Below are positions 33,145 to 45,800 of a stretch of 64,000 nucleotides of DNA, piece after piece. Made by a program: the position numbers and the translations under genes. The stretch is from Monocercomonoides exilis (lineage: Eukaryota; Preaxostyla; Oxymonadida; Polymastigidae). The stretch lies in NCBI GenBank assembly GCA_001643675.2, contig LSRY02000004.1:440001-504000 (forward strand), written 5' to 3'. Within the stretch, counting starts at the first letter, position 1. Each line of letters opens with the position of its first letter. The notes under the pieces are model-generated. The model searched no databases. It had not been told where the DNA came from and saw nothing but the letters and a program-made list of their open reading frames with translations.

Positions 33145-36100
33145 CTATAGTGTTCGGATAAGTTCTCCAATTTGTTTCGTTTGTATATATTTCATTGGAA
33201 TTCCAGATGAACCTGCTGCATTTATAAAAGAAACCCCGATAATAATGATAAAAGTCAGCCAAGGAAACACAAAAGGAATACTGGTGCTCAGCAATATTGC
33301 AAATTGTGATAAAAATGAGTACCCTCCAACAATCCCAGCAATCAGCCCAATCAAGTTTGAAGCAAAAACAACAATAAAACCTTCCTCAATGTAAATACGT
33401 GTCACTTGCCCTTGTGTCATTCCAGCAGCTCTCATCATCCCAATCTCCTTTCTCGAATGCAGCACATTGATAACCATCGCCGTTGCAAGCGTCGCTTGGC
33501 CCATCATCCCAAACCCAAAAGCACTCGCTGCCATCGACTGAATAATATTCCGACGGGCCAGGCTAATTGTCGCTTGGTGATCTTCAATAGTCCACAGTTC
33601 ATAATGATTGCCTTTAACGCCGGCTGGGGTTCCATCTGTTAATGTCGCATGCCTTTCAACCTCAACCAAAGGCTGTGTGTGCCCCTTTAATGTAATGTTC
33701 TCTGGAGCATAAACTTTTGTAACTACCTTCTGGGATGCTATTTCAGAAGCTTGTGCATCTGGCAAGAATTTCTCATTCACTTGGTGAAATTGCCCTTCGT
33801 AACACTCATCATCGCTGACCATTCTGTCATCTCTTTCCATTTCATCTGTAATCCAATTTAATCGACTAACAAGTTCGTGCATTCTATCTTTATTCGCTTT
33901 TTTCTTCAAATGTACAAGCATCTGTGAAAACCTAACATCAGAAAGAGAGCTGTTTTCATTCGGTAGAAGTGATGAGAAAGCCGGAATCGACATTGGAATG
34001 TCGACTGTAGAATACGGAACAAGTGCATTTGGACTATTAATTAAAGGAATATAGTTGATGAATGCATTTGCAGTTATGTTGAAGAGTTTCGATCTTTCAC
34101 CCATTGTAATTGTTCTCCCTGTAATTGAAGATGAACTTCCTCCACTGCTATAATAATCGCCAGACCCAGCTGCAATGTTCAGAATAAACTGATCTCCTGC
34201 TTTGCTTTGCATTGCTCTGCGGACGCTTTTACCTAACACTGTTCCAATTGATTCATCCAACTGTGCATAAAACTGCTTAAACAAATCGTCTCCAGTCTTT
34301 GATTTCTTTGATCGGTCAGTAATAGAAATCAACGACTCATCAATATTTCCAAGAAAGTTCGGAGAAAATGCAAACATGTTCGCTCCGTAAACATGAGAAC
34401 GGCCAACATTGCCAATCACACTCGAAAGTCTTGCACCGTTGCATTCCATCCTGCTCAATGGAACTGTGACCCAAGATACATCCTTAACAATATCATCGTA
34501 CTCGTGAACAACAGAATCAAGATAATGTGTGTTTGTGATCCATCCTGAATTCACCGAAGACACCAACGAACCCACCCCACCTCCAAGTTCAAATGGATCA
34601 TAGGGCCTCTCTGGCACTCTTGACGTTGCAGGGACAAGTGATGTGGTGAGGTGCGGAGGAACATAAAGATGGAGATCTGCTGGGTGCTGCGACATAACTG
34701 ACGTGTCCATGGTCGACACTATTCCTTCTGCAAGCATCTCCAATGCAACAATTATCCCCATTGTAATCGAGCACAACAGCGTTGTACTCCTATTTTCCTT
34801 TCGGTGGGCAACAATATTCCTCAATGACATCATCCTGATTGCCTTGTTTTCCATGAAAAACACGATTTGTGACACAGCGATCTCCACAATATGCACACCA
34901 CCCAATAAAATAGCTATGATGCCGACGATGATCATTATAAGGAGAATAATCAGCGCAACAAGCAGAATTCCCATTTGCGCACTGAGCATCGCAACAGGTG
35001 TCAGAAAATACACACATCCCCCAACACAGAAAATAAAGAATCCAAATATGAGAAGAGTGGGATTCGACTTCATATCGCTGCTTCGTTCGATGTTTAATTC
35101 CACAGCAGAGTTTGTCAGATGGTCGACATCGATTGCATCCATTAAATTCTGAGACGTGCATCGTTTAACTGGATGGTATAGCCCAAATGCCAGTGTAACA
35201 ATAAGAATAAGAAGAGTATATCCAAAAAATTGAGGGGGCAAAAGATAACTAAGCTTCAATCCAGCGGTATTTCCCAGTACAGCCATGATTGGAATATTTC
35301 CTATCGCAGCCAGAACAAAGCCTATAACTATCGAAGGGATTGTATAAAAAAGCGCCATTGTTACAAGCAGTCCAACAACTCCCTTTTTCGACAGCCCGTG
35401 AACTCGCATCATCCCAAAGTCAAAAGCGCGACGACCCACCATCAGCATAGTTTGTGTGTGTATCTGCAGAATTGCGCACACAACGAGAACAATTATTACG
35501 AAAATAAAAGTTGCATCAAAAATGGTTCCTATGAACCCAAACACGATGTATTGCTCTAATACAGGAAGACGAATATTGATTTCATTGAAAGACAATGCAT
35601 AGCCAATAGCAGATGACCATTCTTCAAAAATTCTGGCATATAGTCATGATTGTATGCGTCAAAGGTTGTAAGATCGCATTACATATTTTCGGTGAAATGC
35701 AGTATTAAAAAATAATTTGATTGATTAAAAAAATGAAGGTGTAAAAATTGTGAGAATATATTCGAATTATTGAATAACAATTTTTTTTTCAATAAAAAAT
35801 TATGAAGAAAGAGAAAGAAAGAAGTTGAAAGGACACACTTTCTGGTTTTTTCTGTCGAAGAACGCAGATACGACTCCATTCGAGGCATTTGCCTTGTGCA
35901 CACAATCGACGTTGCAAAATGGCGCAAATCAAGTGACAGCCAATCTTTTTTCGGAACAAAAATAAACGCATCAGACGGAAACGTTTCTACAAGCTATTCA
36001 CATAAATCAATTATTTCATGAGAAAAAATATGAAAAGCATAATCAATGCATCGTTCATTTTTTAAAAAATTCAGAATAACAGATATACCATTTCCCAAAA

Positions 36101-37114
36101 AAAATCCAATTCAACAAAAACAGAATGATCATTGCCAGTCTTTCCGAGTGCTCCTGAAGAAATCTTTACAAAAATATTAAATTTTCGTGTTTGTAAAGTT
36201 AATGGTTTTGCATTTTTATCGATAAATGACAGAGAAATTTGTAATCGGAAAGTTAAACAAAAAGTTCATACATCATAAACTTTCATTGCTAAATTTGTAA
36301 CTGGCAATACATCCATCACAAAATTCATTGCACTTGGATTCTTCCTTTTCACTGCTTCTCCTACAATTGGAGTCAGTTCTTTTGCTGTTACATTCATGTA
36401 TATAATATCTCCCACTGATACTTTAAGTTGTTCTGCTAACTTTTTTGTGATTATTGTCTGACCCTTTGGTATTGGATTAGATTTCCATTCCTTTCCAATA
36501 GATATGGATTTCTGGAAGAAAAATATATTATTTCAAAATAATAATCATTCATTTAAAATTGAGATAAAAATAAAAACTTCATTTTGAGTATCAAATGCCA
36601 CAAATGATACAGAAATTGCTTCTGATGATTTTCTTAAAAGTACAAATTAATAATATATCTCATTGAAAAGATTCAATAGAAAGAAAATACATTACGTCTG
36701 ACCATGTTGTTGTATTAGTGCTAACCCTTGGTGAACACAATGAAAACTAAATAAATAATTTGAAATTTTTGATTTATTTTTTTGATAAACCTCTTTTCCA
36801 ATGCTTAATAAATGTTCTTGGGCTAGTGTTGAATTAATGCCAAATGAGTTTGTTGAGTTACGAGGTGTGATTTCCAGGTCAATTTCCCCAACAGATGATT
36901 GAGATATTAAAAACGTAACAACTGACATCTTATCCAAAACAGATAGCATAAGTGGAATAAATAGGCAGGCAATAGTTACTCTAATAAAAATAATAAGTAT
37001 AAATCAATTAAATTTGTGCAAACCCAAATACATTGCAGCAATAATCACATGGATGCTTCTTTCTCTCTCTGTTGCTTTGCACGATAAAAAAATATAACAT
37101 TCTACTACATTCAT
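33145..37114 (-). CDS. FtsX/MacB-type ABC transporter permease, intron-bearing
   Basis: A multi-spanning membrane protein of the FtsX permease family, whose bacterial members couple an ATPase to extracytoplasmic work such as lipoprotein or peptide export. The ATG at 37114 opens exon 1 (37114-37024); exons 36978-36791 and 36746-36696 follow in frame. A first TM lies at about 29-45 (IIAAMYLVTIACLFIPLMLS). MacB-like extracytoplasmic segments appear at about 36510-36270 (KLAEQLKVSVGDIIYMNV) and 36170-36080. The main exon, about 35625-33145, carries two FtsX domains. The first has RRAFDFGMMRVHGLSKKGVV; the second, at the C-terminus, has HSRKEIGMMRAAGMTQGQV, each followed by TM helices. About ten TM segments are likely in total. 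Exact exons between 36690 and 35600 are uncertain. No ABC ATPase gene is adjacent. Introns prove it is nuclear, not bacterial contamination. Confidence 0.85.
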
Positions 37115-37468
37115 TACTATTTAGGCACCTATGTTCCTTTGATTCTGGAATTCTATTTTTCTCTTTTCTCATATCTTTTATCAATAAATAAATTTTTATA
37201 TATGTATGGGATTATTGATCAAACAAAAAATAATTAAAATTTATTATTGTTATCTTTTTTTAACAATCATAAAAAAATACAAATAGCAAACTTGAATAAT
37301 ATTCTTATGAATTATGCCAATTTCTCACTTTGTTTAATTATAGTTCAAAAAATAATTAATTCTTGATTTTTTTGAAAATTGTGTTGAAACGTTTGCAGAG
37401 CGGAAAATTCTGTGCAATATCGTGCAAATGTTCCTTATTAGGGAGCAAACTTATTATATATATATATA
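37115..37468. other. Spacer upstream of the permease gene
   Basis: AT-rich, ending in a short (TA)n run at about 37456-37467 that abuts the first hairpin element. Confidence 0.45.
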
Positions 37469-37704
37469 GGTAATTCTATTAGAAAAGTTGCAAATATTTA
37501 ACTTTCAAATAAATCAAAATTTTCATATTTTGTTCAAATTTTTGTAAACATACACCAGACTTCACTAATATGTATCCATTATTGGATATTGCTATTTCAT
37601 GCATTCAAGTGAAGTTTCGTGATGTTAAAAAAATTTTGAGCTGAATATGAAGATTTAACATTATTTGAAAATAAAACATTTGCGACTTTTCAAAAGGAAT
37701 TACC
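37469..37704. mobile_element. 236-bp hairpin MITE-like element
   Basis: The outer 32 bp of each end are inverted copies with 26 of 32 matches (37469-37500 against 37673-37704), starting GGTAATTC. The inverted similarity continues inward nearly to the centre (ACTTCACT and AGTGAAGT near the middle), so the whole element could fold into one hairpin. No target-site duplication is clear; a TA repeat flanks the left end. A stretch similar to its right end recurs near 40453-40475. Confidence 0.65.
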
Positions 37705-38482
37705 CATTTTGTAAAAGTCAAAATTTATATTTAAAAAAATAAATAAATAAAAATAAAAATAAATAAAATAAAATAAAATAAATAAGAAATAAATAAAAAA
37801 TAAAAAATAAAATAAAATTTAATAATTTTTAAGAATATTTGTTGAAATCAGTTATTAACGTTTTAAAAGACAAATCTTTGATACAGCTTTCTATTTATCA
37901 TTTTAATTGAAGAGAATTCTCAATGTTATTATTTGTCATTTGTTATTTCTCCTCTTGAGTGATTAAGCGAGCTGGAATCATTATTCATTTTTTATGTTTG
38001 ATTTTTTTTTATGAAATAGTGTGAATATTAAGTCTCAACGTCAAAATTTTTCTCATTCCTAATATTATGAAACATTCATTTCACTTCTAAAGTAAACCTC
38101 TGTGAAATGACAAGAGAAAATTGAAAAAATGATAAAATGACTGACAAGATATTTATGATTTGTCAAAAAGGGTTATTAATAACGATTTCATAATTCTTTA
38201 TTTCTATAATAATTAATTTGTAAATCTTCATGAAATAATTCTAATTATTTTGAAAAAATCAAATTTTTTATTCATGAGATCAAGTTCCCAATATTTATTT
38301 TTTTTGACACGAAATGTCAGTTGAGGAATATTTTGGTCACAATTTGTCATTGACAGTAACTGACGGTCACTGACATTAGAGAAAAATCGACAAGATATTA
38401 CAGATGCAATCAACAAATCTTTTCCAATTTGTTTTGAAAAGTCTTTAGAAGTTTTTGCAATAGTTAATTTTATATTCATAAA

Positions 38483-38528
<46 letters not shown>

Positions 38529-38822
38529 CTTGTGACAGACGAGGCTTCAAGTTATTTGTCAGGTCACAGAGCTATATTCTAAAGAGCGCACAAAATATGA
38601 AATCGAAATTATTAAAATTTATCTTTTCCCACATAATTGTTAACAACTTTCTGACACAAATTTTTTCGATATTTTTTTGAACAACAAAATTGGAAAAAAA
38701 TATTATTTTAAATTTTCACCCAGATTCAAGACTTGCTGATTATTCGACGAATTTTTGGCTCCTTACATTATTGTTATTCCATCTTAAAACAACAATTTTA
38801 TTGCGTCGACTTTATGATGAGA
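37705..38822. other. AT-rich low-complexity interval with poly-T
   Basis: Contains an AAATA/AAAAT-type low-complexity stretch (37735-37820) and a run of about 42 T at 38487-38528. Short open frames at 38228-38479 (-) and 38690-38920 (+) resemble nothing recognisable. No gene is supported. Confidence 0.5.
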
Positions 38823-38949
38823 CTTTTATTCTTATTGGAATTTTTTTATTTTTTTCAGTTTTTGCTTGCCAACTGTTTAAAAGCGCTGATTGGCTTTCCG
38901 CTTTAACAAGTTTTTTTTAGTTTTTGCTTATTACACAACGAGAAAATTC

Positions 38950-38986
<37 letters not shown>

Positions 38987-39635
38987 CTCGAAAAATTTGA
39001 ATGAACTTCTCTCTTCCAACTGGGAATTGCCCAAGAAATTGGATACATGTTTAGAATAGCACTAACCATTACTTCTCTATTTTTAAATTCTATTTTTAAA
39101 GAACAATTTTTTCCTAATATTTTTCATTTCAATTTTTTGCAACTTGCAATAATAAATATGATTATTTCTTTGTAAATATAATTAAATGAATAAAAAATTA
39201 AAAAATATATGAAATATAATTTACTTTTCAATGGTGAATTGTGCAAATAGTTGAAAATTATTGTTTTTTATTCATTTTTAACAGATAAATGGTACCTATT
39301 GTTTTTGATCATCGATCAAACTTTTTTTATGAAGTTAAGCTAAAAATAAAATCATCACAATAATTTTCAACTATTTGCACAATTCACCATTGAAAAGTAA
39401 ATTATATTTCATATATTTTTTAATTTTTTATTCATTTAATTATATTTACAAAGAAATAATCATATTTATTATTGCAAGTTGCAAAAAATTGAAATGAAAA
39501 AATATTAGGAAAAAATTGTTCTTTAAAAATAGAATTTAAAAATAGAGAAGTAATGGTTAGTGCTATTCTAAACATGTATCCAATTTCTTGGGCAATTCCC
39601 AGTTGGAAGAGAGAAGTTCATTCAAATTTTTCGAG

Positions 39636-39670
<35 letters not shown>

Positions 39671-39837
39671 GAATTTTCTCGTTGTGTAATAAGCAAAAAT
39701 TAAAAAACGAACTGTGAATAATTTGTGTAAAACTTGTTAAAAAGGTTTTTTTGAAGTGCGGAAAGCCAATCAGCGCTTTTAAACAGTTGGCAAGCAAAAA
39801 CTGAAAAAAATAAAAAAATTCCAATAAGAATAAAAGT
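38823..39837. repeat. 1-kb palindrome (long inverted repeat with 94-bp spacer)
   Basis: The left arm 38823-39263 is an inverted copy of the right arm 39358-39837. The inner 330 bp of the arms are almost identical, differing by a base or a one-base indel. The right arm is longer because the left lacks about 40 bp around 38900-38920. Each arm contains a run of about 36 T (38951-38986) or A (39635-39669). Neither arm codes for a recognisable protein. No terminal target duplication was found. It may be a foldback element, a mutational inverted duplication, or an assembly artefact from a hairpin read. Confidence 0.88.
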
Positions 39838-39862
39838 CACATTTAACAGTCCACATTTCAAT

Positions 39863-40110
39863 CATATGTCAAATTTTTTTTGTAAAGTTCCATTTGTTTA
39901 ATTTACAAAAAATAAAAAATTTCTTATTTCTTTCAAATTTCTGTTTTCACTCACGAAATCACACCCAAACGGATAAAATAACTTTGACAAGGACTTGTTT
40001 CAATGACAGCAAAATTTGGTAAGTGGAAACAGTAATTTGAATGAAATATGAAAATTTTAATTTTTTGAAAATTAAACAAATGGAACTTTTCAAAAAAATT
40101 TGGACATATG
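39863..40110. mobile_element. 248-bp hairpin MITE-like element
   Basis: Ends are inverted copies starting CATATGTC, sharing AAAGTTCCATTTGTTTAATTT near the tips. Arms of about 100 bp (39863-39962 and 40012-40110) remain alignable nearly to the centre, so the element forms one imperfect hairpin. It lies 25 bp from the palindrome. Its sequence differs from the 37469-37704 element, so it is a separate family. Confidence 0.65.
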
Positions 40111-40295
40111 AAACATAATTTATAATTATTATTATTATTTGACAGTGGGGGTTGTACTTTTTGAATAGTTGTCAATGTTAAATATAATGGTTATTTAAAA
40201 TGTCACTTATTTGATCATTTTTTATATCAATCCATCATATTTCTCCACGATGCACTAACTCTTTCATCTTAAAGGTTCATGTATTTTTTTTTTTT

Positions 40296-40327
<32 letters not shown>

Positions 40328-40337
40328 TTCTTTCTTT

Positions 40338-40371
<34 letters not shown>

Positions 40372-40740
40372 TAAAATGTTAAAATTGGAAAAATAAATAA
40401 TAAGAAATGTTCTTATTAGGAAAATTATATTTAACCCAGATCGAAACATCCGAGACTTTTCAAAAAGAATAACCCATTTCCTTTCCTTTAAATTAATAAA
40501 TGCTCAAGCATAATTCGTAAACCATATTCGGAATTATTTATGTGTTTCCATAGGAGTGTTTTTCGAATCAAATGAAGGAAATATTATTCTTAATCAAATT
40601 CAGATACATTCATCATATCTTTTTTTTTTTTTATTATAAACAAAAAGAAAAGAAAAGAATAAAGAATAAAGAAAAAAATGAAAGAATTTTTAGAAAGAAA
40701 AGAAAGAAAATAATTTTCAATGATTTTTTCGATGTTATTC
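40111..40740. repeat. Low-complexity interval with (TTTC)n and poly-T
   Basis: Contains a T-rich and TTTC repeat run at 40283-40370, then a segment at 40444-40475 similar to the right end of the 37469-37704 hairpin (ACTTTTCAAAAAGAATAACC), possibly a solo remnant. A/G-rich sequence follows at 40645-40710. No gene is supported. Confidence 0.6.
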
Positions 40741-41980
40741 TTATTTTATTGTTATTTGAAAGTTACCCCATCTCCATCCAAAATGGTCGAAACATCTTTT
40801 GGCTTCCGTTCTCTCTTCTTTGTATTGATCTTCAGCCCCAGTTGCTCCAACCATTCCACAATCTCCTTGGTTGTTGCTCGTTAATGATCTTGTCCTGGCG
40901 AAGAAAAAGCATGAAGTTAATATTATTCACACGCCTTACCTTCCACTACTTCCTTATCTGCACGGCAACCTTGCGCATGATTTTGGTGAAAACTCTGAGT
41001 GCGTCCTTGAATCCAAATGGCATTCCCTTGAACCGAAGATTATTTCCTCTGAAATTGAAAGACCAGATAGGGAGTGAAGTCTCTGTGAACCGGGATTGAA
41101 AAGTACGCCTGAGAGAGGTCCAGTGAAGTTACCCAGTCTCCCTTCTGCATCAGCTTCTCCACCGTGAAACGATCGTCCATCTTGAAGTGAATGTCATTCA
41201 GCGCTGCGTTCAACGGTCTGCAATCTTGGATCTGTCTGAATTTTCCATTCTTTTCTGGGATAAAGAAAATATTGTTTAGACAACAAACCTGGTCCGAGCC
41301 CAATTCGGTAATAACTTCCGTCCTTTGCCCTTCTCTGATCCATTCTGCACAAGCTAGCTCCTCTTTGTTCTTTCCAATAAAACTTCTGCCTTGTCCATTC
41401 TTCCTCACTTGTAGTTCCCTAACGCTTCTGCCATTCCAAATTGATCGAACGCCATCTGTTATCACTTCTCCCACTCCTGTTTCCTCCCACGCTCGTGCAA
41501 AGGCCTGAGTCCGACCTCTTTCTTTCTCCGAAAAAAACGGGACTTCGTCGGAATAAATGGTCTCTTGGTTGAAAAGGATCTTGCTGATCGGGTTGCCTGT
41601 CTGCTTGCAGTGTGTGTTGCCTGCCCACCTGTTTGTTGTCTCCTTTGCGGTAGGTGTGAGATTCTTTTAAGTTGCTCCCTGCTAATCAGAGGGTCTTCCT
41701 TTTCTTCCTGTAATAGTCTCGCAGCTGTGAAGCCGAATTTTGCAATAATCCTCATGTGGCGAACCTCCAGGAGAGCAGCAATGACGAAGGTGATTGCGTC
41801 GCTCAGATACGGCTTATCTTCTGTCTTCGCGTCTTGTGTACACAATGCCATAGCCTTCAGTGCTGGGAGAAGACGAGCATCCACCTTCCAGGCCCCCTCG
41901 TCGAGCGCGTCTGCACACCAGCTCTTTGATCAAAATTGCGCATTGGTCCTGGATGGAATGAAAGGCAAAATGGATAGGAG
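40741..41980 (-). mobile_element. Decayed retrotransposon fragment (DIRS-like reverse transcriptase)
   Basis: On the minus strand two overlapping frames remain. 41884-41462 is a basic gag-like region of unknown function. 41474-41040 reads as reverse transcriptase: NNIFFIPEKNGKFRQIQDCR, PLNAALNDIHFKM, then KGDWVTSLDLSQAYFSIPVH with the motif-A aspartate, and DFTPYLVFQF. Downstream, shifted frames give FKGMPFGFKDALRVFTKIM (motif B) and, after a destroyed YxDD region with stops, WLEQLGLKINTKKRE. The order and wording resemble DIRS-type (tyrosine-recombinase) or related elements more than Ty3. No RNase H, recombinase or terminal repeat was found. The segment is visibly richer in G and C than its surroundings. 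It is a relic, not a working element. Confidence 0.72.
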
Positions 41981-42895
41981 CACATATTCGGAAAGTGATT
42001 GTTTGCAATTAATAGAATTTTTTGTGTAATTAAAATAAAAAGTTGGAGGTTTTGTTTACGAAAACTGAATTTCAGGCTCAAAACCGGAGCACAATAAACT
42101 TGAAGCAAGAGGTTTTTATTTCGAACTTTGTTGAATGGAAATTTGCAATAATCGATGTTGTTGATGTGTGTGATAATAATAAACTTCATAACATTTTTCT
42201 GAGTGTTGATAATATAATGGTTTTTCTTCATTATCCATAATATTTTCGTTCATTAGAAAAAAGGATGAAAATAATTTTTGAAGTTAAAGTTTCATTTCAA
42301 GGAAAAAAAGATGTGCTTAATAACAGCGGAATCACTTTTCAAAGAAACTGAAAGTTATTCTGTTCAAACATTCAAACATTAATTATATGACAGAAAAAAT
42401 ATCATTCCAAAAAAATTATTTTTTATCAAAAATATGAATAAGTTGGAAATTAAATAGATATTAAATAGCTTTGTTAGAGATTTTGAAAGTTTTCATGCAA
42501 AGAAAAAGAATTGATACACATAAAACAAAATTCAACAAATAGAATGTCTTATTTTTCACCGTATTATTATTATTGCTTTTATAAAAATTCACCATTCAAT
42601 GCAGAAAATGATTTTTTTGAAAAAAAAATTACAGATTCAAATTTATAATAAACATTTTTCGAAGTTAATTTTTGCTAAAATCAATTAATTAATTTGAATA
42701 AAAAGGTTCTAATCAGTTGAATGCAACATACACATATACAAGAAAGACGCAATAATAAATATGAATACAGATTAATTATTTTTTGAAACATGAAAAAACA
42801 ATTAAAATTATAACGCCCCTAATAAAATTTATTGAACAAAAAATAACACCCTTATTATTTTATCAAAATCAAAATTCTGTTGTTAATTGGGATAA
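41981..42895. other. AT-rich spacer upstream of the UBR gene
   Basis: A small open frame at 42043-42240 (+) has no recognisable content. The rest is AT-rich and unstructured; it should hold the UBR promoter. Confidence 0.45.
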
Positions 42896-45800
42896 ATGCT
42901 AGAAGCACATCATAATAAAACATCTTACACACAAATTAAATCAGATAATAAAAAGATAAACGAAGAAAAGCTGAATGAACACAAAAATTCGGGTTTAAAA
43001 TTTGATCTGTTATGAAGAAGATTGAGACATTTTGTTTCTAATTTAGAATTTTTCTATCTTAAAGTTGCACAAGAAAAAATACAAGAACTGACTGTGGATA
43101 AATTATTTAGTGATTTTTTGCAATGTGTATTGGGATTTAATTGGGAACAAACGCTGAATCTTCTTCACAGAAGATCAATTGAAACTGAATTAAAATGTAG
43201 TGCTATCATTTCTAAAGGAGAAAAAGTATTTAAATGTAATACATGCGGAACACGTATGAAATATTTTTCAAATCAATGAATTTTTCATGCATCCAAATGA
43301 TAAAAATGTCCAGAACCTGGTTCATGCATGTGCGAAGCTTGCTTTGAGCCAAATAAACATATAGGCCACGATTATCATATGGTGTGCGATATTCAAAAAC
43401 ATTCCTTTTCTTATTGATTTTTTTTGTTATACAATAATTTTTAGAGAAATACTTCAGTAGGAACTTGCGATTGCGGTGATCCAGGACAATGGAAGGAAAG
43501 CGGATGGTGCAGTAGACATACCCACAATAAAAACCATCCAACAGATCCACTATCATTTTTTAGCGAAGTGGGAGCGAACAAGGATGATTTTTTATCTCTT
43601 GTTGATGGAATACTGATGTATCTTGATGCAGCCGTAACTAAAGTCAGATATAAAGCAACACGATTTCTTCAAGCATCATCGCTCGCAAATCACCTAAAGA
43701 ATATTATTGTGATGAAAAAGAAAATTAAGAAAATGAAACATAATACAAACCAGGATTCTTCTAAAGGCAAAATAAATAAATTATCAACTATATGCGATGA
43801 AGAGGACAAGGAAGAAAATGGAAACACTGAAGAAGCTATCGAATTAATCACAAAATCATTCTTTGAGCGTGCTTTTTGTGAATTGGAGGATGCTGTGAAT
43901 GAAAACATGCCTGTGTGCCGTGTACCAATTGAAAACGAGGCTTCAGCAGCAGTCACATTTAAAGGCAAACAGTTTGATCAACTTTGCGATGCAGAGATGC
44001 TCCTCTTCTGCTATCATGCTGAATATGAGTGGAGGATGTTCGTCAACAGTCAGATAGAGAACAGCCTGCCATCTTCAGGTGCTTCAACACATTTCCTAAA
44101 AAATGCCAAAAGCAATGCTCCATTTGCTGATGTTGGCGATCACACTTTAAGCTTCCCTTTGACAATTCTTCCGTTGAATGTTCATCTCAATTCGCCTCAA
44201 ACAATCTCTCGAGCTGAGTCATTTCTGAAAGCAAATGAAGTGTCAAGTGGAAGCATGTCCTCTTCTGCTTCTCCATCTGCTATCTCTTTTCTTTCAGACA
44301 GCTCAAGGCAGACTTCTCCAGCGCACGACTTTAAATCAAAGAAGCAATGCTCCATGGCAGAATTGTCTTCTGCTGATATCGATGCGTCGTTGCTGTGGAT
44401 GAGCAAGCTTTCTTTCATCGACTGGATTTCTTCAGGAACACCAGCACTGGCCTTCGAATCACCCCGCTCGCTTTTCTTGCCTTTTGCTGAGGAGAAAGAC
44501 GAATTGCCTTCAACTGCATCATCTTCCTCTTCCTCTACTTCTTCTTCTTCCTCTTCTTCCTCTGCAAAACATCCGTACATCTACATCCCTTCCTCCACCA
44601 TGTTTAATCACCTCTTCCTTTTCTCATGCTCAACACACTATTTATGCTGCATTTTCAGAAGTCTTGAGCGTTATGTTAAGACGCTCTATTGTCAAGTGTC
44701 AGAATATCAGCAAAAGATTATTCCACTTCTGATTTCCTTTTTGTCTCAGCTGATAAAACGCGGCGGAAGCAGCATAAGAAATGCTGTTGCGATCAATTTG
44801 ATGAAGGAAAAAGCAGAAGTCGTCATTGGATTGGCTGGCGAGAACGAAGCAGAATTCACAGAAACAGCTGAAATGAGAGGAAAAGAAGGCAAATGTGAAG
44901 CAGCTGCTGATGCTCCTATTGAACCAGAAGCCCTCAGACGATTTTTGGAGTATTTTCGAAGTTCAGTGAATCTGATAATAACTGGATCGATGCACTTAAG
45001 CGATCCGAAGGACAGTTTTGCATGTGAAAGCAGCTCTGATAGAAACAGCATAGAACCAGAAGCTAAAACAGCAGAATCCTCTGCATCAGCTTCATCATCA
45101 TCTTCTTCTTCAACTTCATCTTCTTCTTCACCCCTTCCTTTCTACCAGACACGCCTTTATACTCTCATCAGCAATATGCGTATAATCCCAGTGAAGTTGC
45201 TGATGGAGATGCTCATTCAGATGACATTCAGCAAAGAACTGAGAAACCTTCTGCAGCAATGCTGGAGGAACGCCATGCAAGTCTTTGTCCCAACAAACCT
45301 TCCCTTCGACGACATTTTGGAGAGCAGGAAAATTCGCTATTCACTCGTCCCGCTTCAGAAAGGCGTAAAAGACGATGAATCTGTTTCTTTGGGTGCTGAG
45401 TGCAAGCTGCTAAAGAACATTGGTCGTTCTTCAATGGAGCATCGATTAGGCAATGATTCAAATATTGACAGCAGCAATAAAGAAGGAAAAGGCGATAAAG
45501 AAATCAAAATGACAAGCGAGCTTGTTGAGATCAAAGAAGTTGAACGCATCGAAAGTGCAGAAAGCGAAGAGGAATCAGACAAAAGCTTTGAAGATGCCAC
45601 AGACAGCGACGCCAATGATGGCAATCAAACATCTGAAGCTGTCATAGACATCTCAAAAGCAAAAAAGTCGAAGCATAATCTTCCGAAGACATCTTCTGTT
45701 GTCTCCATCCCTTCCTGGCACGACGTCACAAACGTGTCCATCCAGGTGCGCGCCTTCGAAAGCTCCCAGATGATCAGCGAGGAAGCTGTGAATGCGATGG

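Noticed and set aside
33145-35595. Bacterial contamination in the assembly, because of the FtsX domains
   Set aside because: The gene has several introns of the same GTNT...AG type as its neighbours and sits between ordinary nuclear genes.
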